From: Pseudomonadota bacterium | Lineage (GTDB): Bacteria > Pseudomonadota > Gammaproteobacteria > Burkholderiales > JABEVD01 | DNA: 41,157 nt | Reading direction: 5' to 3' | Assembly (NCBI GenBank): GCA_021802655.1 | Contig: JAJZRP010000015.1 | Coordinates: 1-41,157 of the forward strand | Part shown: positions 1 to 11,568 of the stretch, in pieces | Layout: each line of letters opens with the position of its first letter | How positions within the stretch are numbered: the first letter of the stretch is position 1 | Position numbers and translations under genes: made by a program | The notes under the pieces: model-generated | What the model was told of the DNA's origin: nothing | Databases searched by the model: none | The model's input: the letters and a program-made list of their open reading frames with translations, nothing else

Positions 1-2
1 TT

Positions 3-128
3 CTGGGCAGGATTCCGCTTGAAGGCAGAACCAAACTCATCCTCGGCGTCGGCTATCAGGACGCGGCAGCGACCGCCTTCAGCACCTATAATCGCGGCTG
101 GGTAACGACTGCGAGAGTGGCTTTTTAA
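3..128 (+). CDS. C-terminal fragment of a probable outer-membrane beta-barrel protein (truncated by window start)
   Basis: Open frame from window edge: LGRIPLEGRTKLILGVGYQDAAATAFSTYNRGWVTTARVAF*, alternating beta-strand pattern ending in terminal Phe. Confidence 0.5.
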   Translation: MGRIPLEGRTKLILGVGYQDAAATAFSTYNRGWVTTARVAF

Positions 129-139
129 ATCAGGAATGC

Positions 140-508
140 ATGTATTCTGATTCGAGAATGATGAATTCCGCCTGGGACGATTATCTGCCTGCCGAATACC
201 GGGATCGCTCCACGATCCCGGTCAGTTTCGAACGGTTCGAGGAACCCGGAGCCCAGGCAGTCAAGTATCTGGGGTACGATGGCAGTATGCAGTGCTGCTT
301 CTATCGCCACCAGTTCACCATGACCCGGGCGGTCATGGACGAGGATGAAAGCTTCGGTGAAGAGGAAACCTATTTCGAGGAAGTTCGGGCATGGCGCCTC
401 AGGAGTGGCATGTGGCTATGCCGCACCGTGACCGGCGGGCCGGCGGGAGATTGCAAGAGACGCCTGTCTCGCCCTGTCTATGAAATCGTGCCGGAGCGTC
501 CCCGCTGA
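140..508 (+). CDS. Hypothetical protein (122 aa)
   Basis: ORF track; co-oriented with downstream mod genes; no family recognised. Confidence 0.5.
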   Translation: MYSDSRMMNSAWDDYLPAEYRDRSTIPVSFERFEEPGAQAVKYLGYDGSMQCCFYRHQFTMTRAVMDEDESFGEEETYFEEVRAWRLRSGMWLCRTVTGGPAGDCKRRLSRPVYEIVPERPR

Positions 509-573
509 CGGGGCAAAGACCTTGATTCAATTAGCTGTCGATTTGAAGCAACCTTTCAACTTAGGAGATCAAC

Positions 574-1765
<1,192 letters not shown>

Positions 1766-1804
1766 CCGCCCTTCGGGGCGGGCCTTATCCGGATACCGAT
1801 CATC

Positions 1805-2482
1805 GTGAACGATGCCGACTTTTCCGCCCTGCGCCTGACACTCGAATTGGCTGGCCTGACCACCGTCCTGCTGCTTCTCATCGGCACCCCCATCGCCTGG
1901 TGGCTTGCCAGAACCCGCTCCTGGCTGAAGTCGCCCGTTGGAGCGGTCGTCACCCTGCCGCTTGTCCTGCCGCCCACCGTATTGGGCTTTTACATGCTGA
2001 TAGCCATGGGTCCCGGCGGTTTCCTCGGCCACCTGACCCAGTCCCTGGGACTGGGCTTGCTCCCCTTCACCTTCCCGGGACTGGTGCTCGCATCTGTCAT
2101 CTATTCCATGCCTTTCATGGTTCAACCGTTGCAGAACGCCTTCGAGGCCATCGGAGACCGCCCGCTGGAAGTCGCCGCAACTTTGCGGGCTTCGCCCCTG
2201 AATGCATTTTTCAGCGTGGCAATTCCGCTGGCAAAACCGGGCTTTGTCACCGCCTCCATCCTGAGCTTCGCCCATACCGTAGGAGAATTCGGCGTGGTTT
2301 TGATGATAGGCGGCAATATTCCGGATAAAACACGGGTTCTCTCGGTGCAAATCTACAACCATGTCGAGGCGCTCGAATACACCCAGGCCCATTGGCTCGC
2401 CGGCGGCATGCTGGCCTTCTCCTTTTTGGTTCTCGTTGCCGTGAATGCGTTCAAACCCGGCAGCAAGGGAAAAGAACCATGA
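1805..2482 (+). CDS. modB: Molybdate ABC transporter permease ModB
   Basis: [39 protein letters not shown] motifs; between modA and modC. Confidence 0.95.
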   Translation: MNDADFSALRLTLELAGLTTVLLLLIGTPIAWWLARTRSWLKSPVGAVVTLPLVLPPTVLGFYMLIAMGPGGFLGHLTQSLGLGLLPFTFPGLVLASVIYSMPFMVQPLQNAFEAIGDRPLEVAATLRASPLNAFFSVAIPLAKPGFVTASILSFAHTVGEFGVVLMIGGNIPDKTRVLSVQIYNHVEALEYTQAHWLAGGMLAFSFLVLVAVNAFKPGSKGKEP

Positions 2483-3546
2483 AATCTGTCGAGGCCCGCT
2501 TTCACCTGGACCGAAAGGATTTCACCTTGCAGGTCGACCTTTCCCTGCCCGGCCGGGGCATAACCGCCCTTTTCGGCCCTTCGGGCTCCGGCAAAACCAC
2601 GCTGCTGCGCTGCATGGCGGGATTGGAACATGCGCCAGACGGGTACCTTTCTGTCGCAGGCGAGATCTGGCAGGACGGCGACTATTTTCTCCCCACCCAC
2701 AAACGACGGCTGGGCTATGTTTTCCAGGAAGCCAGCCTTTTCCCCCATCTCGACATCCGGCGCAATCTGGAATACGGGATGCGCCGTACCGGGATCCGCC
2801 GGATCGAGCTCGACGGCGCCATCGAACTGCTGGGAATAGCCCATCTTCTGGAACGCAGGTCCGAAAATCTTTCGGGGGGAGAGCGCCAGCGGGTGGCCAT
2901 CGCCCGGGCGCTTCTCGTCAACCCCGGAATATTGCTCATGGACGAGCCGCTCGCAGCGCTCGATTTGGCCCGCAAGCAGGAAATATTGCCCTACCTGGAG
3001 AAACTTCACGAAGATCTAAAAATTCCCATCCTCTACGTCAGCCATTCGCCGGACGAAGTGGCGCGCCTCGCGGACCACATCGTCGTCCTGGACAAGGGGC
3101 GCGCAGTTGCGCAAGGCTCCCTCCCAGAAACCCTGGCCCGGCTCGATTTGCCCATCCGTTTGGGGGAAGATGCAGGCGTGGTGATAGAGGCCGTGATCGG
3201 GGCTCGGGACGAGGACTGGCACCTGATCCGGGCCGATTTTGCGGGAGGCGAGCTTTGGGTGCGGGATAACGGCATGCCGGTCGGACGCCGCGTGAGAGTG
3301 CGCATCCTCGCCCGCGACGTGAGCCTCTCCCTGGCGCACCAGGAGCACACCAGCATACTCAACCTGTTGCAGGGAACAGTGATTGAGATCGCGGACGACG
3401 CCCACCCGGCCCAGTCGCTGGTCAGGGTGGATGTGGGCGGCACCCCCATCGTCTCGCGTCTCACCAAACGCTCAGCCGCATCCCTCGGTCTCGCCCCGGG
3501 ACTGCCTGTCCGGGTCCAGATCAAGACCGTGGCGCTGATCGGCTAG
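2479..3546 (+). CDS. modC: Molybdate ABC transporter ATP-binding protein ModC
   Basis: Walker [28 protein letters not shown]-terminal TOBE domain; ATG overlaps modB stop (ATGA). Confidence 0.95.
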   Translation: MKSVEARFHLDRKDFTLQVDLSLPGRGITALFGPSGSGKTTLLRCMAGLEHAPDGYLSVAGEIWQDGDYFLPTHKRRLGYVFQEASLFPHLDIRRNLEYGMRRTGIRRIELDGAIELLGIAHLLERRSENLSGGERQRVAIARALLVNPGILLMDEPLAALDLARKQEILPYLEKLHEDLKIPILYVSHSPDEVARLADHIVVLDKGRAVAQGSLPETLARLDLPIRLGEDAGVVIEAVIGARDEDWHLIRADFAGGELWVRDNGMPVGRRVRVRILARDVSLSLAHQEHTSILNLLQGTVIEIADDAHPAQSLVRVDVGGTPIVSRLTKRSAASLGLAPGLPVRVQIKTVALIG

Positions 3547-3705
3547 CCGCTCAGCGAAGCATTGAATTCTCTTTATATTGAGCGCATTATTCGAAGAAAA
3601 TTAAGAATAGGTCCCTCGTGAAAAACATGAACGCTGCCCGGCCCGGGAACGCCCCGATTCCCCGACTCCTTATTCCACGGAATCGTTAGCCCCGATGAGA
3701 GATCC

Positions 3706-4188
3706 ATGGAAAATATTCTGATTGCAGATCTGTCCAATCCGGCCCATGCGGATGCCGTTGTTTATCTCTTGAATGAATACGCCAGGGACGAAATGGGCGG
3801 CGGCGCGGAACTTCCCGGGTTCGTGAAACAGAACCTGGTCTCCGAGCTTAAGAAACGTCCAGTCATTCATTCCGTCATTGCCTTTGTTCATGAAAAGCCA
3901 GCCGGACTTGCCATCTGCATGGAGGGCTTTTCCACTTTCGCCTGCAAGCCGTTACTGAACGTGCATGACATGGTCGTTGCCCAGGAATTCAGGGGGCGCG
4001 GAATTTCAAGGCGCTTGCTGGCAAAAGCGGAGGAAATCGCAAAGAAACTGGGGTGCTGCAAGCTGACTCTTGAAGTTTTGGAGGGCAACCAGGTTGCCAG
4101 GGCCGCATACAGGTCTTTCGGCTTCGAAGGCTACGAGCTGAATCCAGAGGCCGGAAAGGCATTGTTCTGGCAAAAGAAAATAGCCTGA
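3706..4188 (+). CDS. GNAT-family N-acetyltransferase
   Basis: VHDMVVAQEFRGRGISRRLLAKAEEIAKKLGCCKLTLEVLEGNQVARAAYRSFGFEGYEL matches the GNAT acetyl-CoA-binding motif. Confidence 0.9.
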   Translation: MENILIADLSNPAHADAVVYLLNEYARDEMGGGAELPGFVKQNLVSELKKRPVIHSVIAFVHEKPAGLAICMEGFSTFACKPLLNVHDMVVAQEFRGRGISRRLLAKAEEIAKKLGCCKLTLEVLEGNQVARAAYRSFGFEGYELNPEAGKALFWQKKIA

Positions 4189-4219
4189 TCCTTGCGTATA
4201 TGCACCTGCGCCAGGCATA

Positions 4220-4519
4220 TCATCCATCCTGCAGTCCCAGCCTGATGTCGACGTCCCGGGCCAGCCAGCCCAGGGTGAGCGCGCGGAAAGCCATGTCGTC
4301 GGCCTCACCCCAGATCACGCAAAGCCTGGCTTCTTCCCTGGTGAGGAGCTCGTCCCGTCCCAGTTTCTCGTTGGCTGCCGCACAATCCGCCGGATCGACA
4401 TTGTGGCTTGAAAATACCTTGTTCGCCGCATTGAGCCCTGCGGAAATCTCATCCTCGGAAGCGATATGGGCGTGTTCGCCCACGAATCCCATATTGGCCT
4501 GCATAGTCATCATCCTCAT
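4220..4519 (-). CDS. Hypothetical protein (99 aa), nif-regulon candidate
   Basis: ORF track; overlaps stop of upstream 127-aa ORF; downstream of a sigma54-type promoter at 4939-4954. Confidence 0.65.
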   Translation of the reverse strand: MRMMTMQANMGFVGEHAHIASEDEISAGLNAANKVFSSHNVDPADCAAANEKLGRDELLTREEARLCVIWGEADDMAFRALTLGWLARDVDIRLGLQDG

Positions 4520-4899
4520 TTATGTGAATCCTCCGGAAAAGAAGGGGTAGGCTTGCATGCGAAAAGATCGGGCAAGTTTTTTCGGTATACCCTGAGCCAC
4601 ATCAGCGTCGCCGGAACGAGCGAACGCACGGCGAACCAGAGCGCCTGGTCCGAAACCACGCTGCCCGGGCCGAGTTGCTTCGCAGCGCCTTCCCAACCTT
4701 CCCAGTCCAGTTCCGGGAGCTGCGAGCGCGTTTGAGCAGAAAGTGTTGCCGCGACTCCCGTCATGACCCCGACCTGACGACCCACTTCCGCACGAGTCAG
4801 GCGCGAGGAAAAAAACTCAGCCTCTTCGAGACCTTCGGTCAATGTCAACACATTGACGCCAGCCTCCTCGATGATAGCCAGTATCGCCGCATCCAGCAT
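4516..4899 (-). CDS. Hypothetical protein (127 aa), nif-regulon candidate
   Basis: ORF track; about 40 bp downstream of a strong sigma54 -24/-12 element with upstream NifA-type UAS. Confidence 0.7.
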   Translation of the reverse strand: MLDAAILAIIEEAGVNVLTLTEGLEEAEFFSSRLTRAEVGRQVGVMTGVAATLSAQTRSQLPELDWEGWEGAAKQLGPGSVVSDQALWFAVRSLVPATLMWLRVYRKNLPDLFACKPTPSFPEDSHK

Positions 4900-4938
4900 C
4901 CCGGGATTCCTATAGTATTAAACCGCTCAAATAAACAA

Positions 4939-4954
4939 AGCAAGCAACGTGCCA
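4939..4954 (-). promoter_or_regulatory. Sigma54 (-24/-12) promoter TGGCAC-GTTGC-TTGCT
   Basis: Reverse complement of AGCAAGCAACGTGCCA; exact match to TGGCAC-N5-TTGCW. Confidence 0.85.
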
Positions 4955-4983
4955 ATGACAAATCAACGGGTTACGAGAAGGCT

Positions 4984-4999
4984 TGTCGCAAATGCGACA
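4984..4999. promoter_or_regulatory. NifA-type upstream activator sequence TGT-N10-ACA
   Basis: TGTCGCAAATGCGACA, within the perfect palindrome TTGTCGCAAATGCGACAA, 30 bp upstream of the -24 element. Confidence 0.8.
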
Positions 5000-5017
5000 A
5001 ATTGTCGAATCAAGGCG

Positions 5018-5818
5018 CTATTGAACAAGCGCGAGAATCACGCTGGATGCGCTGAACATTGCGCAGGCGGAAGAGCCTTCGACAAGCCCAAGCCTGTTTA
5101 AAGTTTCATGGGTGACGATGGCCGTCACCGTCTTCTCGCTCTCCAGGACCAGCATGACCTCCGCATTCACTTCGCCCACATGGATGCGGGAAACAGTGCC
5201 GCAAAGTCTGTTTTCCGCGCTGAAGCGCCCTTCCAGGTCGATGGTCAGGATGACCGAAGGCGCCTTGACGAGCGCATAAACCTCCATCCCGACTTCGAGC
5301 CCGAGAAAATCCGCGCTCTCGCTCGTCACAACGGCGGCGATCTCGTGCTTTTCATCCAGTTTGATGCGGACATCGACGTTCACCGCCCCCCTGGTCAGGC
5401 GCGCAATCCTGCCTGCGAACTGGTTTCTCGCGCTGGTGCGCATGGAAAACCGTTTGAGCAGTTGCTGGAAGGCATCGAAATTTTCAACACCATCGACCAG
5501 GGCATCCATGGCGCGCTGGTATTGCCCCTCCCCTTCCCTGAAAAGGCGCACGATGTTCCTGCCATGCTCGGTGAGCTCCGTGCCTCCGCCATGTTTGCCG
5601 CCGATGGAGCGCAGCACCAGGGGCTGATCCGACTGGTTGTTCATCGCATCGATCGCGTCCCACGCGCCCTTGTAGCTCATGCCGACGGCTTTGGCAGCGG
5701 AAGATATCGAGCCATGAAGGTCTATGGCTTCCAAAAGTTCGATGCGCTTGCCGCCGAGATAGGACACGCCGTCCTTTTCAAGCAGAAGCCTCCCCTTCAG
5801 TCCGGATTTCCTGTCCAT
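5018..5818 (-). CDS. modE: ModE-type molybdate-responsive transcriptional regulator (HTH plus two Mop/TOBE domains)
   Basis: N-terminal HTH (LLEAIDLHGSISSAAKAVGMSYKGAWDAIDAMNN...GGKHGGGTELTEHG) and two Mop repeats homologous to 574-999. Confidence 0.92.
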   Translation of the reverse strand: MDRKSGLKGRLLLEKDGVSYLGGKRIELLEAIDLHGSISSAAKAVGMSYKGAWDAIDAMNNQSDQPLVLRSIGGKHGGGTELTEHGRNIVRLFREGEGQYQRAMDALVDGVENFDAFQQLLKRFSMRTSARNQFAGRIARLTRGAVNVDVRIKLDEKHEIAAVVTSESADFLGLEVGMEVYALVKAPSVILTIDLEGRFSAENRLCGTVSRIHVGEVNAEVMLVLESEKTVTAIVTHETLNRLGLVEGSSACAMFSASSVILALVQ

Positions 5819-5882
5819 GGCTTTGTCCCCTGTCTATGCAACGAGGGCATCTTCACCCAATATCATTTCAGGCGCAAGCAGG

Positions 5883-6263
5883 CTACATGGCACGGGAACC
5901 GGGAACCTCTGGGCCGAAACAGTGATCGTAATCCACGCAAATTGCGCAACTCGGCGACCTGCAGGCGTTTACTTCCATTCTTTCGCAAAGCTGCTTGTAA
6001 AAGAATTTTTTCCATTTCATGTTGGCGACATTCTTGAGAAACAGGGTATGGAAATGCTCGTCGAGCATTTCCGAGAGGCGCTGCCTGTCAGGAAGACCCA
6101 GATCCTGCCAGAGATGGTTGCCACCCAGGCAGGCGGTCGCGATCTCGCGGGCCAGTTCTTCCGCCTCGATGCTGCTCGCGTGATCGAGCAGGAGCGCGAG
6201 CAAATCGTCGTACTCGTCGGCCCTGCCTGCCGCGGCGCGCGCCTCGAATGTTGCGACTTCCAT
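5883..6263 (-). CDS. nifQ: Nitrogen fixation protein NifQ
   Basis: C-terminal CRSPSCAICVDYDHC (C-X4-C-X2-C-X5-C) NifQ motif; start chosen at MEVATF, adjacent to fdxB. Confidence 0.92.
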   Translation of the reverse strand: MEVATFEARAAAGRADEYDDLLALLLDHASSIEAEELAREIATACLGGNHLWQDLGLPDRQRLSEMLDEHFHTLFLKNVANMKWKKFFYKQLCERMEVNACRSPSCAICVDYDHCFGPEVPGSRAM

Positions 6264-6265
6264 GA

Positions 6266-6568
6266 TTATTCGCTCATGGCCTCGTGGGTATAGCACTTCT
6301 TGGGGCAGATCTTCGAGCATGCTTCGCACCCGACGCAATTCATCTGGTTGGCAATGGTCATGACCTTCTTTTCATACTCGTCGTCATCCTCGTCATCTCC
6401 GACCGCGACATATTGTCCCTCGTCGTCGATTCCCACGAGCTGCAGCACATCCCGCCCGCAGACCTTGAAGCATCGTCCGCAGCCTATGCATTTCTCCTTA
6501 TTGATCTCCTTGACGAACTTCGGCGTCCAGGTCCGCCCGTCAGGCATGGTGATGGTGATGTCGCTCAT
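6266..6568 (-). CDS. fdxB: nif-specific ferredoxin III (FdxB-like 4Fe-4S)
   Basis: [11 protein letters not shown] and [11 protein letters not shown] clusters; nif context. Confidence 0.9.
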   Translation of the reverse strand: MSDITITMPDGRTWTPKFVKEINKEKCIGCGRCFKVCGRDVLQLVGIDDEGQYVAVGDDEDDDEYEKKVMTIANQMNCVGCEACSKICPKKCYTHEAMSE

Positions 6569-6570
6569 GT

Positions 6571-6873
6571 TCAGTTGCCTGCAGCCGCAAGGCGCCTTTT
6601 CGCCGCATCGAGGCTCTGATAGGCATTGTAGGCCTTGCCTGCCACCTCCATGATTTTCTCCCAGCCCGTAGGCAGATCTTCGGAGAGGTCGTGCAGATCC
6701 ATCTTCAGCGCAGTTGCCTGCGCGTTGAGCTTCTTGATCTGGGCCTTCATTTCATCCACTTCTTCCATGCCTTGCTTTCCTTTCCAGAGTTTCTCGATTT
6801 CCGCATCGCGCATGATGGACAGCCAATGCTGTGCATCATCCATTTCAATGGAGCATTCGATCAGTTCCAACAT
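6571..6873 (-). CDS. CCE_0567-family nif-associated protein (DUF683-like)
   Basis: [49 protein letters not shown]; between DUF269 and fdxB genes; RBS ggagg before MLEL start. Confidence 0.85.
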   Translation of the reverse strand: MLELIECSIEMDDAQHWLSIMRDAEIEKLWKGKQGMEEVDEMKAQIKKLNAQATALKMDLHDLSEDLPTGWEKIMEVAGKAYNAYQSLDAAKRRLAAAGN

Positions 6874-6882
6874 GGCAGCCTC

Positions 6883-7344
6883 CTAGCCGTATTTGGCGAC
6901 CTCGGGGTACTTGTTGATCATTTCCACCCCTGCAGCCACCAGTTTTTCACCTTCCTCGGCCAGCTTTTCCAGGCTGAGGAACCCGAAACGATGTACATCC
7001 CGCAACTGCTTGTTCACCACGATGAGTCGCCCCGCGATCAGAACCATGCGGCCGAAACCTTCATGATGCATTTTCATCATGGGGCTCACCATGACCCCGG
7101 CCTGCCTTTCTATCGCCATTCCCACCGCGTTGTAGAAAAGCTCGAGACGCCAAAGCGTTTCAGGATCCGGGTCGCCCATGATGGGCAGCGTCTTGCGCTT
7201 TTCCTTGTCGACGACATAGGGATCGAGAAGGAGCTCGTCGCTTTTCTTTTCCCAGGTTCCGAAAGAATCCTGGGCGCGCCATTGCTTGACGAGTTCCCTG
7301 ACGAACAGGGATTCCATAGGGCTTGCCTCGACTGTATCAACCAT
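6883..7344 (-). CDS. NifX-associated nitrogen fixation protein (DUF269)
   Basis: [62 protein letters not shown]; next to nifX. Confidence 0.92.
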   Translation of the reverse strand: MVDTVEASPMESLFVRELVKQWRAQDSFGTWEKKSDELLLDPYVVDKEKRKTLPIMGDPDPETLWRLELFYNAVGMAIERQAGVMVSPMMKMHHEGFGRMVLIAGRLIVVNKQLRDVHRFGFLSLEKLAEEGEKLVAAGVEMINKYPEVAKYG

Positions 7345-7747
7345 GCTCCACCTCTTCTTCGAAATCGAAATTCTTTTCCTGCCCTTTCATCATGACTTTT
7401 CGCAGCCATGGCGGCGGGGTTCCCTTCAATACGTCCTGCAATTTTTGCAGCAGATCGGATATCTCTTCAGGCTGGTGCACCTTGATCGGGTGGATCTTGT
7501 TCGCCACCACCCTGGCAGCACCAGATCCGCCGATTGCAGCCACATACAGGATGGCGCAATCCTTGATCGCCTCGATCTTGGGAGCCAGCTTATCCTCGTT
7601 GCCGTCTTCCTGAAGATCCCCCTCGAACTGGATCGCCTCGACAAAATGGCTACCCTCCGGCATGACCTCGTAAATGGCGATGTTCTTCGCCCATCCGAAA
7701 TGGGCATCCACTCTTTTCAAGTCCTGCGTTGCAAATGCGACTTTCAT
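7337..7747 (-). CDS. nifX: Nitrogen fixation protein NifX
   Basis: [28 protein letters not shown]...; start chosen after RBS; downstream of nifN. Confidence 0.93.
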   Translation of the reverse strand: MKVAFATQDLKRVDAHFGWAKNIAIYEVMPEGSHFVEAIQFEGDLQEDGNEDKLAPKIEAIKDCAILYVAAIGGSGAARVVANKIHPIKVHQPEEISDLLQKLQDVLKGTPPPWLRKVMMKGQEKNFDFEEEVEHG

Positions 7748-7781
7748 ACTGCCTCCTTGTAATGCCGCTTTATGTTCCGAT

Positions 7782-9143
7782 CTAATGAGCCGTAACCTGC
7801 GCACCAAAATCACCCCTTTCCACAATCGGCGCCCAGGTATCAGGAGTTGCTTCGTGAGCATTTGCCATGAAAATGTTTCCGATCTGGAAAATCAGATCGC
7901 GCGTGCCGCGATACCCTACTGACAGATTGTGGGCTGCGCCCAATCTGTCGAATATGGGCAGTCCCATGCGCAGAAAGGGGATATTTAGCCGCTCTGCCAT
8001 CTGCCTGCCGTGGGAATGAGTGATTAGAAGATCACACTCCTTCGCTCTCAATTCGAGATCCTCCAGATCGCCGATCACCACTTCCTTCGCCGGTATCTTT
8101 TCCAGGAGAGGAGAGAGCGTTGTAGTGACCGCAGCGTCTATTTCGCATCCCATTTCCGCAAGCATGGAAGAAATTCCCCAAAGCAGATCGGGCTCAGCGC
8201 CGATGGCGATTTTCTTGCCGCCGAAGAAGAAATGTCCGTCCAGCATGGCATCCACCAATTGGCTCCTCTGCCTCCTGTATTTGTTCGGAACCGGTCTGCC
8301 GCTCAACCCGGAGAGAAAGGCCAGAAATTTGTCGTTCGCCTCCAGCCCCAGGAGCCTGTCGAAAACCGTATAGGGCACATCCGCCTTGATCCCGAGCTCC
8401 ACCGCAGCGGTCAGCATATGCTCGCCAATGACGATACTGGCGACGGATGCGCCCATGGAACGGATTTCCCCCAGTGTCGTGCCGCCCATCGTGGTCGGAC
8501 TGAAATCCTCCGGGATATGTCCGTCGAGCGAGCCGGAAAGGTCCGGCAGCATCACCGGGTTCAAGCCGAAATCCATGATGATTTCCCGGATCTCCTCGAT
8601 GTCTCCGGGGGAAAGATGGCTCCCGGCCAGCACGTTCACCTGGTTCTCTTTCTTCTTCGGAGCCGGCTCGACAAGAGACTGCACGATGCGCGATACCGCA
8701 TTCGCCCATCCATCCTGGAAAGCTCCCTTGTAGTCGGGGGTCGAAACATAGACGATCGCAAGCTCGTCGAGCTCGGGATGCTTTTTTCGGATCAGCCTGA
8801 TGTAGCCATCCACGTCGTCACCCTTGGTTTCGGTCAGGCCCGTGGATGCAATGCCTATGATCGCAGGCTTGGCCCTGGTCCAGATGTTGAGGATGGCCTG
8901 CTCTATGTTGTCGATGCCGCCAAGGATGGTTGTCGCCTCGTTCATGGCCGTAGTCTGTAGCGGAATATTTTCGCGAAAATGGCGCACGAACAATACCATG
9001 CCGAAAGCCGTACAGCCCTGTGAGCCGTGCAGCGCAGGCAGACAGGCGTCCAGTCCGAGGAAAGCCAGTGCAGCGCCGATGGGCTGGCTCATCTTGAGCG
9101 GGTTGACGGTGCAGGCCTTGCGTTGTGTGACCACTGTCGCCAT
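7782..9143 (-). CDS. nifN: Nitrogenase cofactor biosynthesis protein NifN
   Basis: CTVNPLKMSQPIGAALAFLGLDACLPALHGSQGCTAFGMVLFVRHFREN; downstream of nifE. Confidence 0.96.
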   Translation of the reverse strand: MATVVTQRKACTVNPLKMSQPIGAALAFLGLDACLPALHGSQGCTAFGMVLFVRHFRENIPLQTTAMNEATTILGGIDNIEQAILNIWTRAKPAIIGIASTGLTETKGDDVDGYIRLIRKKHPELDELAIVYVSTPDYKGAFQDGWANAVSRIVQSLVEPAPKKKENQVNVLAGSHLSPGDIEEIREIIMDFGLNPVMLPDLSGSLDGHIPEDFSPTTMGGTTLGEIRSMGASVASIVIGEHMLTAAVELGIKADVPYTVFDRLLGLEANDKFLAFLSGLSGRPVPNKYRRQRSQLVDAMLDGHFFFGGKKIAIGAEPDLLWGISSMLAEMGCEIDAAVTTTLSPLLEKIPAKEVVIGDLEDLELRAKECDLLITHSHGRQMAERLNIPFLRMGLPIFDRLGAAHNLSVGYRGTRDLIFQIGNIFMANAHEATPDTWAPIVERGDFGAQVTAH

Positions 9144-9152
9144 GATCTTCCC

Positions 9153-10556
9153 TCAATATCCGGAGGCGGCTCCCGCCGTCTCCCACGGAGCGGGTTTTCT
9201 CACCTGTTCCCAGATCGGGTGGTAGAGCGCCCTGTCGATTTCACGCACCAGAGCCACCATGCCGTCATATCCCGCATAGGCATGATGCCGTTCCTGATTG
9301 ATGTCGAGCCAGGGCATTTTCGCCTTGAGCGCAACGAACTGCGAGCGTCCGCCCGAGAGCATGATTTCGGCTTTGGCATCTTTCAGCATCTTGTACATTT
9401 CTCGCGGGGACATGTCGTCGAGCATGTGGGCATCCTCCCCCATCAGCTCCTTGATCCTCTCCTTGTCCTCCACCGTGGATTTCTTCACGCTGGTGCCGAC
9501 GATTTCCATCCCCACTTCCTGCAGGGCGGAAACCACGGACCAGGACTTCACGCCTCCCGTGATGAGCAGCACCTTCTTGTCCTTGAGCCTCGCCTTGTAG
9601 GGCTCCAACGCTTTCCAGACACGAGCCTCTTCTTCCGCTATCAGCGCCTCGGTGCGGTCAAGAAGCTCCGCATCCGCCCCCCTGTCCACCAGGAGTTTCG
9701 CAGTCTGGCGCAACGAATCGCTCATGTCGGAGATACCGTAAAAGGAGCCCTCGAAATAGGGGATTCCGTAGCGCTCTTCCAGTTTGCGGGTGATGTTGAT
9801 CATGGCCTTGGAGCAGACCATCATGGTTGCACGCGCCCGGTGCGACCACGCCACTTCCTTGTACCTGGCATCTCCCGAGATGCAGGACAGGACGCGGATG
9901 CCAAGACGGTCGAAAAGCGGCTTCACCTGCCACAATTCTCCCGAAAGGTTATATTCGCCGATCACATTGATGTCATAAGGGGTCGTATATTCCGGCTCCT
10001 CGGTGCCAATCACGTAGTCGAGCAGCGCTTCCCCGGCCAGCTTGTTGCCAAGGTTCTTGTTGCCCACAAAACCGGGGGCATCTACCGGAATCACCGGTTT
10101 CCCGAACTTTTCGCTTGCAGCCTTGCACACTGCCTCGATATCATCGCCTATGAGGGCGGTCACGCAGGTTTGATAGACGAACACGGCCGGAGGATCATAT
10201 TTCTCGATCACTTCGCGAATGGATTTATAGAGGCGCTTCTCCCCTCCGTAAACCACGTCCAGTTCGCTGACGTCTGTCGTGAAACCGGTACGATAAAGCC
10301 TGGAGCCCGAAGACTTCGCGCCCCGGTTATCCCAGGAATTGCCTTCGCAGGCTATCGGGCCGTGAACCAGGTGAGCCACATCGGTGATCGGCTGCAGCGC
10401 AATCTTGGCTCCGTCGAAGGCGCAGCCTCCTGCAGCAGCTCCCGGTTGCAGCTGTTTCGTGCATCCCTTCTTGCGCTCTTTGTCCGACTTGCCCTGGTTC
10501 TTTTCGCAACCCGGCTCGTTGAACACTTCCTGCACCTTGGCGTTTAGTCCGGCCAT
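9153..10556 (-). CDS. nifE: Nitrogenase cofactor biosynthesis protein NifE
   Basis: [67 protein letters not shown]. Confidence 0.96.
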   Translation of the reverse strand: MAGLNAKVQEVFNEPGCEKNQGKSDKERKKGCTKQLQPGAAAGGCAFDGAKIALQPITDVAHLVHGPIACEGNSWDNRGAKSSGSRLYRTGFTTDVSELDVVYGGEKRLYKSIREVIEKYDPPAVFVYQTCVTALIGDDIEAVCKAASEKFGKPVIPVDAPGFVGNKNLGNKLAGEALLDYVIGTEEPEYTTPYDINVIGEYNLSGELWQVKPLFDRLGIRVLSCISGDARYKEVAWSHRARATMMVCSKAMINITRKLEERYGIPYFEGSFYGISDMSDSLRQTAKLLVDRGADAELLDRTEALIAEEEARVWKALEPYKARLKDKKVLLITGGVKSWSVVSALQEVGMEIVGTSVKKSTVEDKERIKELMGEDAHMLDDMSPREMYKMLKDAKAEIMLSGGRSQFVALKAKMPWLDINQERHHAYAGYDGMVALVREIDRALYHPIWEQVRKPAPWETAGAASGY

Positions 10557-10610
10557 CTCGGCTCCTTCATTGATCGAGCACCCGAATCAATCAGGCCTCG
10601 CCCGGAATTC

Positions 10611-10626
10611 AGCAATTACCGTGCCA
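10611..10626 (-). promoter_or_regulatory. Sigma54 promoter for nifEN operon (TGGCAC-GGTAA-TTGCT)
   Basis: Reverse complement of AGCAATTACCGTGCCA. Confidence 0.85.
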
Positions 10627-10660
10627 CTCGTTAACGAATTGATTTTAATGAAACCACCCT

Positions 10661-10676
10661 TGTTGCAAATCCTACA
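10661..10676. promoter_or_regulatory. NifA UAS shared by divergent nifE and draT
   Basis: TGTTGCAAATCCTACA (TGT-N10-ACA). Confidence 0.75.
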
Positions 10677-10727
10677 AACCCTACACAACCCGACATTACC
10701 ATCGCCTGTTTATCAACATCCGGCCGG

Positions 10728-10742
10728 GGAATGCTTCTTGCT
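10728..10742 (+). promoter_or_regulatory. Candidate sigma54 promoter for draTG (GG-N10-GC)
   Basis: GGAATGCTTCTTGCT; 25 bp upstream of draT ATG. Confidence 0.5.
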
Positions 10743-10766
10743 TGTACTGGTAAGACGAGGGAGAAA

Positions 10767-11567
10767 ATGGAAACACCTGAAGAGAATACTTCGATCGCAA
10801 CAATCGGCAACAGCAGCAACCTGGTCGGTGTGCCAACAGGCCTTCTGGCGAGCGCCAGCTTCAACGACTTCCCGATCCCCCTTTGCATCCGGGGAACAAG
10901 GGAAGCGCATGCGTTATTGTTCAACTCTTTGAGCCAGGCGGAAAATCTGGAAGAAGCGAAGCGGTTTTTTCAGAACTACATGAACAGCAGGTATGGATTT
11001 GCGCGCAAGCGCAATGGCGTGCGGCGCTTTTTTGCCAGCTATTTGCAGGTTCTGGCAGACTGGGGCTTCGATTCCAACGGCCAGGCCGGCGCAGTGCTGA
11101 AAGGATGGGTGGAGGGCCGATTCGGGCTTTTCCCGACCTTCCACAAGGAGCCGATCCGCCGCTTCAACTCCCCTGCCTGGATCACCTATGTGGAAGAAAA
11201 GATGTCCAGCCGCTTCAACAACAACGAGATATACGCGCAGTTCGATCTTTTGTACGAATTCTGCCAATGGGCGATGCTGCATTTTGTCGCAACCGGCAGA
11301 AAGCATCTGCTCCTCTATCGCGGCACCAACGATATGAAAGAGATGGTGCAAGACCCGAAATCCGCCATCGTGCGCATGAACAATCTGGCTTCCTTCACCA
11401 GAAAGCGCAGCGTAGCTGACGAATTTGGCGACACCATCATCGAAGCCGAAGTGCCCGTCGTGAAAGTGCTGTGCTTTAACGAACTCCTGATTCCGCATAC
11501 CCTGCAGGGTGAATCGGAATATCTGGTCATCGGCGGGGATTACCGGGTGAAGGCATCCTATTACTGA
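10767..11567 (+). CDS. draT: NAD(+)-dinitrogen-reductase ADP-D-ribosyltransferase DraT
   Basis: NSPAWITYVEEKMSSRFNNNEIYAQFDLLYEFCQWAML...HLLLYRGTND; followed by draG. Confidence 0.93.
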   Translation: METPEENTSIATIGNSSNLVGVPTGLLASASFNDFPIPLCIRGTREAHALLFNSLSQAENLEEAKRFFQNYMNSRYGFARKRNGVRRFFASYLQVLADWGFDSNGQAGAVLKGWVEGRFGLFPTFHKEPIRRFNSPAWITYVEEKMSSRFNNNEIYAQFDLLYEFCQWAMLHFVATGRKHLLLYRGTNDMKEMVQDPKSAIVRMNNLASFTRKRSVADEFGDTIIEAEVPVVKVLCFNELLIPHTLQGESEYLVIGGDYRVKASYY

Positions 11568-11568
11568 C

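Noticed and set aside
9027-10547. 506-aa plus-strand ORF opposite nifE
   Set aside because: Complete shadow of nifE on the other strand; composition is typical of antisense frames in GC-rich genes, no family resemblance
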